A DNA stretch of 64,000 nt from Rhizobium oryziradicis (lineage in GTDB: Bacteria; Pseudomonadota; Alphaproteobacteria; Rhizobiales; Rhizobiaceae): positions 62,001 to 126,000 of the forward strand of contig NZ_MKIM01000020.1 in assembly GCF_001939045.1 (NCBI RefSeq). The letters run 5' to 3'. Positions 26,188-34,910 of the stretch are shown here, one piece after another. The translations under genes and the position numbers were made by a program. The notes beneath the pieces were generated by a model. It was given only the letters and a program-made list of their open reading frames with translations, was not told the origin of the DNA and searched no databases. Each line of letters opens with the position of its first letter. Position 1 is the stretch's first letter.

Positions 26188-27186
26188 TCAGATGAACTGA
26201 TCTCGCCATGCTGGCTGTGCATTTTCACAAGGGAGGGCGGTGGCCTCATAGACGCCGCGTGCAATGGCGCGGGCCGTGACCAGTGTTGCCAGATGGCAAA
26301 GCTCCATAAAGTCGGATGGCTTTGTGAGTGGCATCTCTCCGGTGGATGCTGCAAAAATCGTATCGCCATCTGCGGGCAGATGGGCTGGCAGGACAGCCCG
26401 TGCCAAACCATCTTGCGCCATGATGGAAAGGCGATGGGCCTGCGCCTTGCTTAAATCAGCATTGGTGACAACCGCGCCAATGGTGGTGGCGGTCGGATCA
26501 AGCCCTTTGGCGCGCAATGCCACGTCATCACTGCTGAATTGGCTGGGCAGACCAAAATTGCCAAACTCGCCATTTTGCTCAAAGGGTGCTGCCCAGAAAT
26601 GCTTTGATCTGCCAACCGTTGCCGTGCCCATGGCATTGACTGCAACAAGGGCTGCAACCGTATGGCCAGAGGCGCTTACAGCACTTGCCGAGCCGAGCCC
26701 GCCTTTGAAGGTTGCAGTCGTGGCCCCAGTGCCAGCACCGATCGTGCCGAGTTTGAAGGAACCTTTTTGGGCAGCGCTGAAGGCTTCATAGCCCATGTCG
26801 CGGTAGGGAGAGTGCAGGCCCCAATCCTTGTTGCCGCCATTGAGAAGGTCCATCAAAATTGCTTGCGGCACGATAGGAACAAAAGTCGGGCCAACGGGAT
26901 AACCGCGGCCAAGTGCTCTCAAACCCGCTTGCACGCCGCCTGCCGCATCCAGTCCGAAGGCAGAGCCGCCCGATAGCACCAGTCCATCGACCTGGGTAAC
27001 GCTCATGGCGGGGTCCAGCAAAGCGGTGTCACGCCCGCCGGGTGCGCCACCCAGCACCGTCCCGGAGGCAGTCGTGGGCTGATCAAAGACAATGACAGTG
27101 ACGCCTGATCCAAGGACAAGGTCTGTTGCGTTACCAACAGACAGACCGGCAATGTCTGTCAGCAGATTAAGCGGGCCGGGTCTCAT
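26188..27186 (-). CDS. P1-family (S58/DmpA-like) peptidase
   Basis: A 332-residue member of the self-processing DmpA/NylC superfamily of N-terminal-nucleophile hydrolases. Typical blocks are LTDIAGLSVGNATD at the start, LSGGSAFGLDAAGGVQ, GAGTGATTATFKGGLGSAS and, near the C-terminus, PADGDTIFAASTG. The DGDT segment is where the NylC-type branch is expected to process, but I cannot fix the cleavage residue. Such enzymes cut short peptides or linear amides. It sits between two peptide-type ABC systems. A terminator of the upstream ABC operon separates it from that operon, leaving about 20 bp for its own promoter or read-through. Confidence 0.88.
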   Translation of the reverse strand: MRPGPLNLLTDIAGLSVGNATDLVLGSGVTVIVFDQPTTASGTVLGGAPGGRDTALLDPAMSVTQVDGLVLSGGSAFGLDAAGGVQAGLRALGRGYPVGPTFVPIVPQAILMDLLNGGNKDWGLHSPYRDMGYEAFSAAQKGSFKLGTIGAGTGATTATFKGGLGSASAVSASGHTVAALVAVNAMGTATVGRSKHFWAAPFEQNGEFGNFGLPSQFSSDDVALRAKGLDPTATTIGAVVTNADLSKAQAHRLSIMAQDGLARAVLPAHLPADGDTIFAASTGEMPLTKPSDFMELCHLATLVTARAIARGVYEATALPCENAQPAWRDQFI

Positions 27187-27207
27187 GGTGTCACTCCCGT
27201 GTCGGTC

Positions 27208-27234
27208 AAAAAAAAGCGCCCCGAAGGGCGCTTT
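27208..27234 (-). terminator. Intrinsic terminator of the 27.2-29.2 kb ABC permease genes
   Basis: On the minus strand a 9-bp stem (AAAGCGCCC / GGGCGCTTT) is closed by a TTCG tetraloop and followed by a run of T residues (eight A on the plus strand, 27208-27215). It lies 10 bp after the permease stop. Confidence 0.92.
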
Positions 27235-27244
27235 GAGCTGTACT

Positions 27245-28165
27245 CTACCGCTTCAAAGAGCGCGGATCGAGTGCATCGCGAATGCCATCGCCAATATAAT
27301 TGACGCTGAGCACGGTCAGCGAAATGGCAAGCCCCGGCCAGATGGCGCGAGCAGGGGTGATCTGCAAGAAGTTCACGCCATCATAGAGCAGGCGGCCCCA
27401 GGTGGGAAAGTCTGATGGAAAGCCAAGACCCAAGAAGCTGAGCGCAGACTCGGTGATGATCGCCGAGGCAATACCCAATGTGGCCGACACCATAACGGAG
27501 CTGAGCACGTTTGGCAGGATATGTTTGAGCAAGATGCGGTATTCGCGCATGCCGCTGGATTTGGCGGCCAGCACAAATTCCTGACTTTTGATGGTCAACA
27601 CATCGCCGCGTACAATGCGGGCTGTGTGCATCCAGCTGGTGATGCCAATCACCACCACGATCAGCAGGAAAATACCGGTGTTGGGACCAAAGGCCGAGCG
27701 CAGCGTATCGCGAAACAGCATGGTGATGACCAAAAGCAAGGGCAGAATGGGCAGCGCCAGAAACAGATCGGTAATGCGCATCAAGATGCCATCAATGCCC
27801 TTGAAATAGCCTGCCAGCATGCCAACCACTGTGCCAACAACCAGCGCGATCAACATGGCGGTGATGCCAACGGCCAGCGAAATCTGCCCGCCAGCAAGCA
27901 CTTGGGCAAACAGGTCATGGCCGAGATTGTCGGTGCCAAAGGGGTGAACCCAGGACGGTCCCTGGTTCTTGTCGCGGATATTCAGCTTGTTCGGATCAAC
28001 CGTATGGATCAGCGGGCCGAGATAGACCGCAGCGACGATGAAAACAAACACAATCAGGCCGATAACACCGCCGGTGTGCCGCCGGAACTGACCCCAGAGC
28101 TGTGCAGCAAAAGACTGCGAGCGGGCAACAGGGGCGGCGGTTTCGAGTGTGGTTACATCAGTCAT
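27245..28165 (-). CDS. ABC transporter permease (DppC-like)
   Basis: A 306-residue permease with a DppC N-terminal region (AAQLWGQFRRHTGGVIGLIV), the extracytoplasmic block PFGTDNLGHDLFAQVLAGG and an EAA loop RGDVLTIKSQEFVLAAKSSG. The ATG at 28165 overlaps the preceding permease stop by 8 bp. It is the last gene of this minus-strand operon and is followed by a strong terminator. It should form a heterodimer with the DppB-like protein encoded upstream and use the fused ATPase at 34.9 kb. Confidence 0.93.
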   Translation of the reverse strand: MTDVTTLETAAPVARSQSFAAQLWGQFRRHTGGVIGLIVFVFIVAAVYLGPLIHTVDPNKLNIRDKNQGPSWVHPFGTDNLGHDLFAQVLAGGQISLAVGITAMLIALVVGTVVGMLAGYFKGIDGILMRITDLFLALPILPLLLVITMLFRDTLRSAFGPNTGIFLLIVVVIGITSWMHTARIVRGDVLTIKSQEFVLAAKSSGMREYRILLKHILPNVLSSVMVSATLGIASAIITESALSFLGLGFPSDFPTWGRLLYDGVNFLQITPARAIWPGLAISLTVLSVNYIGDGIRDALDPRSLKR

Positions 28166-29168
28166 AGCGGATCCTCGGATCGAGAATGCCGTACAGCACG
28201 TCGGCAATAAGATTGAACAGCACGATCAACACGGCAAAGATAAAGGTCAGCGTTTGCACCAGCGGCAGGTCACCGCTCTGAATGGCGGTAATCAGCAATT
28301 GGCCGAGGCCGTTCACGCGGAAAATCTGCTCGGTGATGATGGCACCGGAGAAAATGGTGGGAACGCCCAGCGCAATCACGGTGATCACCGGAATCATGCT
28401 GTTGCGCAGCACATGCACCAAAAGCACGGTCTTTTCTTTCACGCCCTTGGCACGGGCCGTGCGCACATAGTCCTGATGCAGGTTATCCAGCATCGAGGCG
28501 CGTACAAACCTGCTGATTTGAGAGGTGTTATAGAGTGTCAGCACCAAGACAGGCAGGAACATCTGCTTGATTTGCAACACAAAAGAATTCCAGTCTGTCA
28601 CGCGCAAACTGGTGTCATAAACAGAGGGAAACCAGTGCAGCGTGGAACTGAACACCACAATCAGCAACACCCCGGTGAAGAAGGTGGGCACCGAATAGCC
28701 GACCATCGAGATGAAGGTGCCGATCTGGTCAAAGAAGGAATATTGCTTGTAGGCCGAGATCACACCCAGCGGAATGGCCAGCATGACGCCAAACAGATAG
28801 GAAAGCCCGACAACCCAGAGCGTTTGCGGCATGCGCTGCACGATCAGGTCAACAACAGGACTGCGGGTGGTCCAAGACAACACGCGCAGGCGATTGCCAT
28901 CGCCGATGGTCCAGCCGGTCATCTGTTGCAGAATGTTCAAAGGCTCATTGATGAAGAACTGATTGAGCCATTTAACAAACTGAATGTACATGGGCTGATC
29001 AAGGCCAAGTGCTGCCTTCATCTGCTCACGCACTTCCGGGGAAATGGTCAAGGGAAGTTCGCCAAGGGGATTGTTGGGTGCCATCGCCAAAAGGGCGAAA
29101 ATGATGAAGCTGATGACCAGCAGGGTCGGGACTGCAAACATCAATCGCCGAAGTGTGTAGGTAAACAT
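28158..29168 (-). CDS. ABC transporter permease (DppB-like)
   Basis: A 336-residue permease starting MFTYTLRRLMFAVPTLLVIS, the standard N-terminal anchor of the DppB/OppB group, with the coupling loop VRTARAKGVKEKTVLLVHVL. The ATG at 29168 is preceded by AGGAA. A 316-bp gap separates it from the binding protein gene upstream. The gap contains a terminator and a tandem repeat, so expression of the permeases is probably reduced compared with the binding protein. Confidence 0.93.
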   Translation of the reverse strand: MFTYTLRRLMFAVPTLLVISFIIFALLAMAPNNPLGELPLTISPEVREQMKAALGLDQPMYIQFVKWLNQFFINEPLNILQQMTGWTIGDGNRLRVLSWTTRSPVVDLIVQRMPQTLWVVGLSYLFGVMLAIPLGVISAYKQYSFFDQIGTFISMVGYSVPTFFTGVLLIVVFSSTLHWFPSVYDTSLRVTDWNSFVLQIKQMFLPVLVLTLYNTSQISRFVRASMLDNLHQDYVRTARAKGVKEKTVLLVHVLRNSMIPVITVIALGVPTIFSGAIITEQIFRVNGLGQLLITAIQSGDLPLVQTLTFIFAVLIVLFNLIADVLYGILDPRIRYD

Positions 29169-29198
29169 TTTTTTCCTGTCTCCGGTCGCGTCCCAAGC

Positions 29199-29379
29199 AT
29201 CGGACCGAAAAGTGTTAAGCGGTTTTCGGTCTATCCGATGCGCCAAGCAAATCTATATCGGACCGAAAAGTGTTAAGCGGTTTGCGGCTGAACGAATGCG
29301 CCAAGCAAATCTGTATCAGACCGAAAAATGTTAAGCGGTTTTCGGCAGGGCGAATGCGTCAAGCAAATCTATCGGACCG
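29199..29379. repeat. Three-copy tandem array of a rhizobial-type palindromic repeat
   Basis: Units begin at 29199, 29257 and 29315 (period 58) with a partial fourth at 29371. Each has a core CCGAAAAGTGTTAAGCGG followed by an inverted TTTTCGG-type arm, so each unit can fold, and each ends with a near-constant GCGCCAAGCAAATCT. Similar CCGAAAAGTG..AAGCGGTTTTCGG elements are dispersed between genes of rhizobia and agrobacteria; three in a row is unusual. The array sits between a terminator and the dppB-like gene and fills most of the 316-bp gap 29169-29484. Confidence 0.88.
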
Positions 29380-29442
29380 CATGATTGGAGCAATCTTGAA
29401 GGCATTCACGATGGCGTGCGGCCCTCTTGATGTCCATGCAAG

Positions 29443-29475
29443 AAAAAGACTGGCCCTGCAACACTGCAGGGCCAG
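29443..29475 (-). terminator. Terminator after the first binding-protein gene
   Basis: A perfect 11-bp stem (CTGGCCCTGCA / TGCAGGGCCAG) has a 4-base loop and, on the minus strand, is followed by TCTTTTTC. It lies 10 bp after the binding-protein stop and should limit transcription into the permease genes. Confidence 0.88.
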
Positions 29476-29484
29476 ATCCGCCAC

Positions 29485-31194
29485 TTATTTCTTGCGCGAC
29501 CAGTCAGCGACGTTCCAAAGTTCGCTGTCCCAGCCGGTCATTTTGATGCCCTGAAGGGTGCTGGCGAAAGCCGAAGGCTGACCACGATAGACGATCGGGA
29601 TTTGAACACCTTCGTCTGTCAGAATGTCGTTCAACTGCTTCACGATGGCGATGCGGTCTTCAAGCTTCGAGGTTGCAGACAGCTTCTGAGACAGCTTGTC
29701 GTAATCCGCATTGCAGAAACGTGGCATGTTTTCACCTTGCCAGCCATTCTGCGGTGTTGGGATCTTGTCGCAACGCCAGCCAGCCAGATAGGCTTCCGGA
29801 TCGGTGCCGTCGAAGTTGTTGGTGTACATCTGCACGTCAGCATAGAACTTCTGGAATGTGTCCGGGCTGGCTGGATCGCCACCGAAGAACACCGAGGCTG
29901 CAATGTTGCGCAGCTCAACGCTCACACCAATCTGCGACCACATATCCTTCACCAGAGCCTGTGTGCCCTGACGAACAGAGTTGGTCGATGTCTGGTAAAG
30001 GAAGTTCAGCTTGACGCCATTCTTGGCGCGAATGCCGTCAGAGCCCTTTTTCCAGCCTGCTTCGTCGAGGAGCTTGTTGGCACCCTCGATGTCCTGCTTC
30101 AGGCACCAGCTGTCATTCTTGGTCGAAACATAGGCGTCCGGACCGGGAATGATATTGCATGTCGGCTTGCCTGCGAGGCCATAGCCAGCTTCAACAATCA
30201 CATCGCGGTCGATTGCCATGGACAGCGCCTTGCGCACGGCTGGATCAGACAGGGCTGGATGCGGGCCAGCTTCCTTGGTGGAGCGCTTGTCGCCCAGCGA
30301 TGGGTCTACGGCATAGTGGTTGAGGTCGATACGTTCAACCTGACTACCAAAGGCGGTGATGATCTTGCCCTTGCCGGCTGCTTCCATGGTGGCAAGCACT
30401 TCAGGTTCAACCTGCATATTCCAGGCGTAGTCATATTCGCCGGTTTCAAGAACCGCACGGGCTGCAGATAGCGCATCGCCGCCGCCCTTCAACGTGACAG
30501 ACGCAAAGGCTGGCTTTGCTGCATCACGGTAGTTCTCATTGGCAACGAAGGTGACAACGTCGTTTGGCTTGAATTGCTTGACCTTGAACGGGCCTGTGCC
30601 GATCGGGCCAAAGTTGGCGGCCGTGCACTCAGGTGCCTTGGGGCCAAGGCAATCCTTGAACTGGGCTTTTTGAATGATCGGAGACTGCGAGCCAACGAAG
30701 GCTGTGTATGGGTAAGGCTTCGGCGCATCAAAGGTTACCTTGATGGTGTCTGCATCCACAGCTTCTACGTTTTTCACGCCTTCAAATTTTGATGCCTGGG
30801 CGCAACCGCCGCCGGGGGCTTTGCAATACTGCCAGGTGAAGATCACGTCTTCCGGGGTTACCGGTGTGCCGTCAGACCACTTGATGCCCTTTGAGAGCTT
30901 CCATGTGATGGTCGTGAGGTCAGCAGACACGCCACCGTTTTCAACGGTTGGAATAGTGTCAACCAGCTTGGGAATGATATTTCCCTTTTCGTCAAAGCCA
31001 GCCAGAGGCTCGATCACCATGGATGAGCTGTAGACTTCTTTGGTGCCGCCAGAAAGATAAGGATTAAGCGTCGAAACCGCCTGCCAGAACAGCATTTTCA
31101 ATTCGCCATCGCTGCCGCGCTGGGCCATGGCAGGCGCGCTCGTCAACACGAGTGACGCGACAGACGCCGCCAAAATGAGCCTTACGTTACGCAT
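29485..31194 (-). CDS. ABC transporter substrate-binding protein (SBP_bac_5), copy 1
   Basis: A 569-residue periplasmic binding protein with a signal peptide (VASLVLTSAPAMAQ, cleavage near residue 24). The mature part shows SBP_bac_5 blocks: SSMVIEPLAGFDEKGNIIPKL, ITWKLSKGIKWSDGTPVTPED and GPFKVKQFKPNDVVTFVANE. It is very close to the protein encoded by the next gene upstream (31633-33339), including an identical block GGGDALSAARAVLETGEYD, so the two are tandem paralogues. It presumably feeds the permeases at 27.2-29.2 kb. Five cysteines or more in the mature part are shared with the paralogue. The ligand is unknown. Confidence 0.94.
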   Translation of the reverse strand: MRNVRLILAASVASLVLTSAPAMAQRGSDGELKMLFWQAVSTLNPYLSGGTKEVYSSSMVIEPLAGFDEKGNIIPKLVDTIPTVENGGVSADLTTITWKLSKGIKWSDGTPVTPEDVIFTWQYCKAPGGGCAQASKFEGVKNVEAVDADTIKVTFDAPKPYPYTAFVGSQSPIIQKAQFKDCLGPKAPECTAANFGPIGTGPFKVKQFKPNDVVTFVANENYRDAAKPAFASVTLKGGGDALSAARAVLETGEYDYAWNMQVEPEVLATMEAAGKGKIITAFGSQVERIDLNHYAVDPSLGDKRSTKEAGPHPALSDPAVRKALSMAIDRDVIVEAGYGLAGKPTCNIIPGPDAYVSTKNDSWCLKQDIEGANKLLDEAGWKKGSDGIRAKNGVKLNFLYQTSTNSVRQGTQALVKDMWSQIGVSVELRNIAASVFFGGDPASPDTFQKFYADVQMYTNNFDGTDPEAYLAGWRCDKIPTPQNGWQGENMPRFCNADYDKLSQKLSATSKLEDRIAIVKQLNDILTDEGVQIPIVYRGQPSAFASTLQGIKMTGWDSELWNVADWSRKK

Positions 31195-31528
31195 ATTATG
31201 GTATCCCCTTGTTTTGTATAACTGCTGAAGGGCGGGGTTTGCAGCTTTGCTGCTTCGCCATGGCCGCCCTGTTGTGCCCTGTCGTGTCTTGTGCCGGATC
31301 GGCGCAAAATTCAATTGTGTGTGATGCTCTCTCGCGCTCCCCCGGGCGCTCCGTGCGTGACATTTCCGTTGATATTTATTGGATTGCCCAAATTTTACGC
31401 TAACAAAGCACAAGGTTATTTTTTGTTCAAGAAGAAAATTTTTTGAGTGGTTAATGTTTGTCGCCGCTCTGCGCTCTGCGCATTTGCACGCGGCTTTCTC
31501 CTGGGTGTCAGTGCTCTGTCGTATACTG

Positions 31529-31566
31529 ATAAATCATTGTTTTTGAATGAAAAAATAATGATTTAT
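31529..31566. repeat. AT-rich inverted repeat
   Basis: ATAAATCATT pairs with AATGATTTAT, and inside it a G-U pair and a TTTTT/AAAAA helix continue the stem to about 16 bp with a 6-base loop. It is located 70 bp after the stop of the second binding-protein gene. It could be an operator or an mRNA 3' structure; there is no T tract on the minus strand. Confidence 0.6.
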
Positions 31567-31583
31567 TTCTTCTTTTGTTTGAG

Positions 31584-31616
31584 GGTCGCAGCACACTCTT
31601 TGCTGCGACCTGTTTT
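31584..31616. terminator. GC-rich hairpin after the second binding-protein gene
   Basis: A perfect 10-bp stem (GGTCGCAGCA / TGCTGCGACC) has a 7-base loop. A TGTTTT tract follows on the plus strand but no U tract on the minus strand, where the gene lies. It may be a poor terminator or an RNA-stabilising structure for the minus-strand gene. Confidence 0.5.
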
Positions 31617-31632
31617 AGCATGACGGCAGATG

Positions 31633-33339
31633 TTACTTGGCTCTGCTCCAGTCTGCAACATTCCACAACTGTGAATCCCATGGGTTGAGTTTGGCATCTT
31701 TCAACGTGTTGGAAATAGCCGAAGGTTCGCCGCGATTAACCAGCGGGATCACCAGTCCGTCATTGACAATCATGTCATTGAGCGTGCGGATGATGGCGGC
31801 CCGGTTATCAATGCCGGCGGTGGTGCGCAGTTTGTCCACCAAAGCGTCATAGTCCGGGTTGCAATAGCGCGCCGGGTTTTGACCCTGCCAGTTGTTTTGC
31901 GGGGTTGGGATTTTGTCGCATCTGAAGTCGGTCATGAATTTTTCAGGATCGGTGCTTTCAAAGCCGCTGGCGTACATTTCGGCGTCTGCGTAAAATTTCT
32001 GATAGGTGTCAGGGCTTGCCACATCGCCGCCGAAAAATACCGAGGCGCTCACATTGCGCAGTTCCACCTCGGCACCGATTTGCTGCCACATGTCCTTGAC
32101 CAGCAATTGGGTGGTCTGGCGCACGGAATTGGTTGAGGTTTGGAACAGCAGCGAGAGTTTTACCCCGTTTTTAGCGCGAATACCATCTGCGCCGCGCTTC
32201 CAGCCAGCTTCATCCAACAAGGCATTGGCTTTGGGAATGTCCTGTTTCTCGCACCATGTCTTTGCGGTCGAGGCATAGATTTCGGGCGCTGGAATAATGT
32301 TGCAGGTGGGCGTGCCCGCCTTGCCGTAGCCAGCTTCAACAATCACATCGCGATCAATAGCCAGCGCCAGCGCGCGCCGAACATTGGGATCGGAGAGGGA
32401 GGGATGAGGCCCCGCCTCCTTGGTGGAGCGCTTGTCGCCCAGTGATGCGTCGACCGCATAAGGATTGAGCAGAATGCGCTCAACGGTCGAGCTGAAGGCG
32501 GAGGTCAGGGTGCCTTTGCCTTTTTGGGTCATGGCCTCCACAACTTCCGGCTCAATCACCGTGTTCCAGGCAAAGTCATATTCGCCGGTTTCCAGCACGG
32601 CCCTTGCAGCCGACAGCGCATCGCCGCCGCCCTTGAGAGTGACCGTGGCAAAGGCCGGCTTGGATGCATCACGATAATGGGGATTTGCCTTGAAATTGAT
32701 GACATCGTTGGCCTTGAAATCGGTCACGACGAACGGCCCTGTGCCAATCGGGCCAAAATTGGCTGCCGTGCATTGCGCCGCCAAGGCTCCAAGGCAATCC
32801 TTAAATTGCGCGTGCTGCAAAACCGGGGCGAGGGCACCGACAAAGGCCGTGTAAGGATAAGGACGCGGCGTTGTAAAGGTGATTTTAACCGTGTGTGGAT
32901 CGGGCGCGGTGATGGTGGAAATGCCATCAAACTTGGCGCGCTGTGCACAGCCACCGCCGGGTGCCATGCAATATTGCCAGGTGAAAATCACATCATCGGC
33001 CGTTACCGGGCTGCCATCCGACCATGTGACGTCCGGTTTCAGCTTCCATGTGATGGTGGTCATGTCTTTGGAAATGCCGCCATTGTCGATGGTGGGGATG
33101 TCGGTCACGAGCCGCGGTATCAGGTTGCCATTTTCATCAAAGCCCGCCAAAGGCTCGATCACCATGGATGCCGCATAGACTTCCTTGCTGCCGCCAGAAA
33201 GATAAGGGTTGAGGTTGGACACGGCCTGCCAGAACAGGATTTTCACATTGCCATCGGTGCCGCGAGCAGCCATGGTGGGCGTTGCGGCAAGAATGAGCGC
33301 TGTGGTGGAGGCTGCCGCAATGGCTTTCAGGTGTTTCAT
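31633..33339 (-). CDS. ABC transporter substrate-binding protein (SBP_bac_5), copy 2
   Basis: A 568-residue binding protein with a signal peptide ending PTMAA near residue 24. It closely parallels copy 1 through its whole length (for example SMVIEPLAGFDENGNLIPRL and GGGDALSAARAVLETGEYD). This indicates a tandem duplication followed by divergence, perhaps giving the importer two ligand specificities. It is divergent from the M20 amidohydrolase gene, with 274 bp between starts, which should contain both promoters. Confidence 0.94.
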   Translation of the reverse strand: MKHLKAIAAASTTALILAATPTMAARGTDGNVKILFWQAVSNLNPYLSGGSKEVYAASMVIEPLAGFDENGNLIPRLVTDIPTIDNGGISKDMTTITWKLKPDVTWSDGSPVTADDVIFTWQYCMAPGGGCAQRAKFDGISTITAPDPHTVKITFTTPRPYPYTAFVGALAPVLQHAQFKDCLGALAAQCTAANFGPIGTGPFVVTDFKANDVINFKANPHYRDASKPAFATVTLKGGGDALSAARAVLETGEYDFAWNTVIEPEVVEAMTQKGKGTLTSAFSSTVERILLNPYAVDASLGDKRSTKEAGPHPSLSDPNVRRALALAIDRDVIVEAGYGKAGTPTCNIIPAPEIYASTAKTWCEKQDIPKANALLDEAGWKRGADGIRAKNGVKLSLLFQTSTNSVRQTTQLLVKDMWQQIGAEVELRNVSASVFFGGDVASPDTYQKFYADAEMYASGFESTDPEKFMTDFRCDKIPTPQNNWQGQNPARYCNPDYDALVDKLRTTAGIDNRAAIIRTLNDMIVNDGLVIPLVNRGEPSAISNTLKDAKLNPWDSQLWNVADWSRAK

Positions 33340-33613
33340 CGGTGTGGTCTTGCCCTGTTGTTGTTTGCCCTGGACCGGGTGGTGGTCCTGATTTTACGGA
33401 AATACTGCTATTGCGCGTGTCAAAATGTGCAGCTCAATCAACCCGTTGTGAGGACAGGTTGTCTCGTCATGGATGCCAATGCTTAAAAATTAAACCCCAT
33501 GTGTTCAAGGCTATTTTTTGGTCAATTGATGAATTTCGAGCTTGCAAAACTCAATCGTTGATGAACAGTATGCCACCGAATATCGATGGGAACAGCATAA
33601 AAAGAGGTTATTC

Positions 33614-34777
33614 ATGCCCATTTTGAACCGCGCCAGCGAATTGCAGGACGAAGTGACCGGTTGGCGTCGGCATTTGCACCAGAATCCTGAGCTTCTCTAC
33701 GATGTGCATAACACCGCAGCATTTGTGACGGAAAAGCTGAAGGAATTCGGCTGCGACATCGTCGAAACCGGCATTGGCCGCACTGGCGTTGTCGGTATCA
33801 TCAAAGGCAATCGCGGTGAGGGCAAAACCATTGGTATGCGCGCCGATATGGATGCGCTGCCGATCAATGAGATCACCGGCGCTGAATGGGCATCGAAAGT
33901 GCCGGGCAAAATGCATGCTTGCGGCCATGATGGCCATACGGCCATGCTGTTGGGCGCTGCCAAATATCTGGCTGAGACCCGCAATTTTGCCGGATCTGTT
34001 GCGGTGATTTTTCAGCCAGCGGAAGAAGGCGGTGGCGGCGGCCTTGCCATGGTGCAAGACGGCATGATGGACAAATTCGGCATTTCGCAAGTCTATGGCA
34101 TGCACAATTCGCCGGGTATTCCGCTGGGCAATTTCTCCACCCGCAAGGGCTCGACCATGGCGGCCTCCGATACGTTCGAGATTGTCATCAAGGGCAAGGG
34201 CAGCCATGCGGCGGCTCCGCATTTGTCGGTCGATCCGGTTCTGGTGTCGGCGCATGTGATTCTGGCGCTGCAATCTATTGTGTCGCGCGGCACCGATCCA
34301 CTGGAATCGCTGGTGATCTCGGTGACAACCACCCATGGCGGTGATGCTTACAATGTCATTCCAATGGATGTGACATTGACCGGCACCGTGCGCACGCTGC
34401 TGCCCGAAATTCGCGATTTTGCTGAAAAGCGCCTGAGCGAAGTGGCAACCGCAACGGCAAGCGCCCATGGAGCTGTGGCTGAAGTGTCTTACCACCGCGG
34501 CTATCCGGTGACCTTCAATCATGACAATGAGACGGATTTTGCCATCAATATTGCCAGGAAAATTTCGGGCGAAAATCGCGTTGAAACCAATGCAGCACCG
34601 AAAATGGGTGCGGAAGACTTTTCCTACATGTTGGAAAGCCGTCCCGGCGCTTTCATGTTCCTGGGCGTTGGCGATACGGCGGGGCTGCATCATCCGGCCT
34701 ATGATTTTAATGATGAGGTCATTCCCTATGGTATCAGCTATTGGGTGACATTGGCTGAAACCGGCCTTGCGGCCTAG
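33614..34777 (+). CDS. M20-family amidohydrolase (hippurate hydrolase-like)
   Basis: A 387-residue M20D metal-dependent hydrolase related to hippurate hydrolases and N-acyl-amino acid amidohydrolases. The two-metal site motifs are visible: GMRADMDALPI, HACGHDGHTAMLLGAA, the catalytic EEGGGG pair and the C-terminal HHPAYDFNDE. The ATG at 33614 has AGAGG upstream. It is followed by the ABC ATPase gene on the same strand and probably deacylates a compound imported by that system. The last codons and stop are duplicated in tandem just downstream (34754-34806). Confidence 0.94.
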   Translation: MPILNRASELQDEVTGWRRHLHQNPELLYDVHNTAAFVTEKLKEFGCDIVETGIGRTGVVGIIKGNRGEGKTIGMRADMDALPINEITGAEWASKVPGKMHACGHDGHTAMLLGAAKYLAETRNFAGSVAVIFQPAEEGGGGGLAMVQDGMMDKFGISQVYGMHNSPGIPLGNFSTRKGSTMAASDTFEIVIKGKGSHAAAPHLSVDPVLVSAHVILALQSIVSRGTDPLESLVISVTTTHGGDAYNVIPMDVTLTGTVRTLLPEIRDFAEKRLSEVATATASAHGAVAEVSYHRGYPVTFNHDNETDFAINIARKISGENRVETNAAPKMGAEDFSYMLESRPGAFMFLGVGDTAGLHHPAYDFNDEVIPYGISYWVTLAETGLAA

Positions 34778-34806
34778 GGGCCGAAACCGGCCTTGCGGCC
34801 TGAGGG
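34754..34806 (+). repeat. 26-bp tandem duplication of the 3' end of the M20 gene
   Basis: The gene end GAAACCGGCCTTGCGGCC, with its stop and the following GGGG, is repeated once with period 26. The second copy reads TGA where the first reads TAG and differs at one more base. The unit contains a GGCC-N-GGCC inverted repeat. Confidence 0.85.
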
Positions 34807-34910
34807 GTTAAAACAATCTTGCAGCAGGAGCATCCGGCTGCCACACTATAACGCTCCGGGACATGCCATGTGGTTGACCGGAGCGTCTCAATAAAGGGGA
34901 ACACCAGCCG

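Larger units (their letters stand above)
31195..31632. other. 438-bp gene-free region between the two binding-protein genes
   Basis: No gene is supported here. The part next to the first binding-protein gene should hold its promoter. Two hairpins lie near the other end, described separately. The rest shows no repeat or motif that I recognise. Confidence 0.6.

Noticed and set aside
29199..29379. Regularly spaced repeats that might be a CRISPR array
   Set aside because: The whole 58-bp unit is repeated with no variable spacers, and there are no cas genes.
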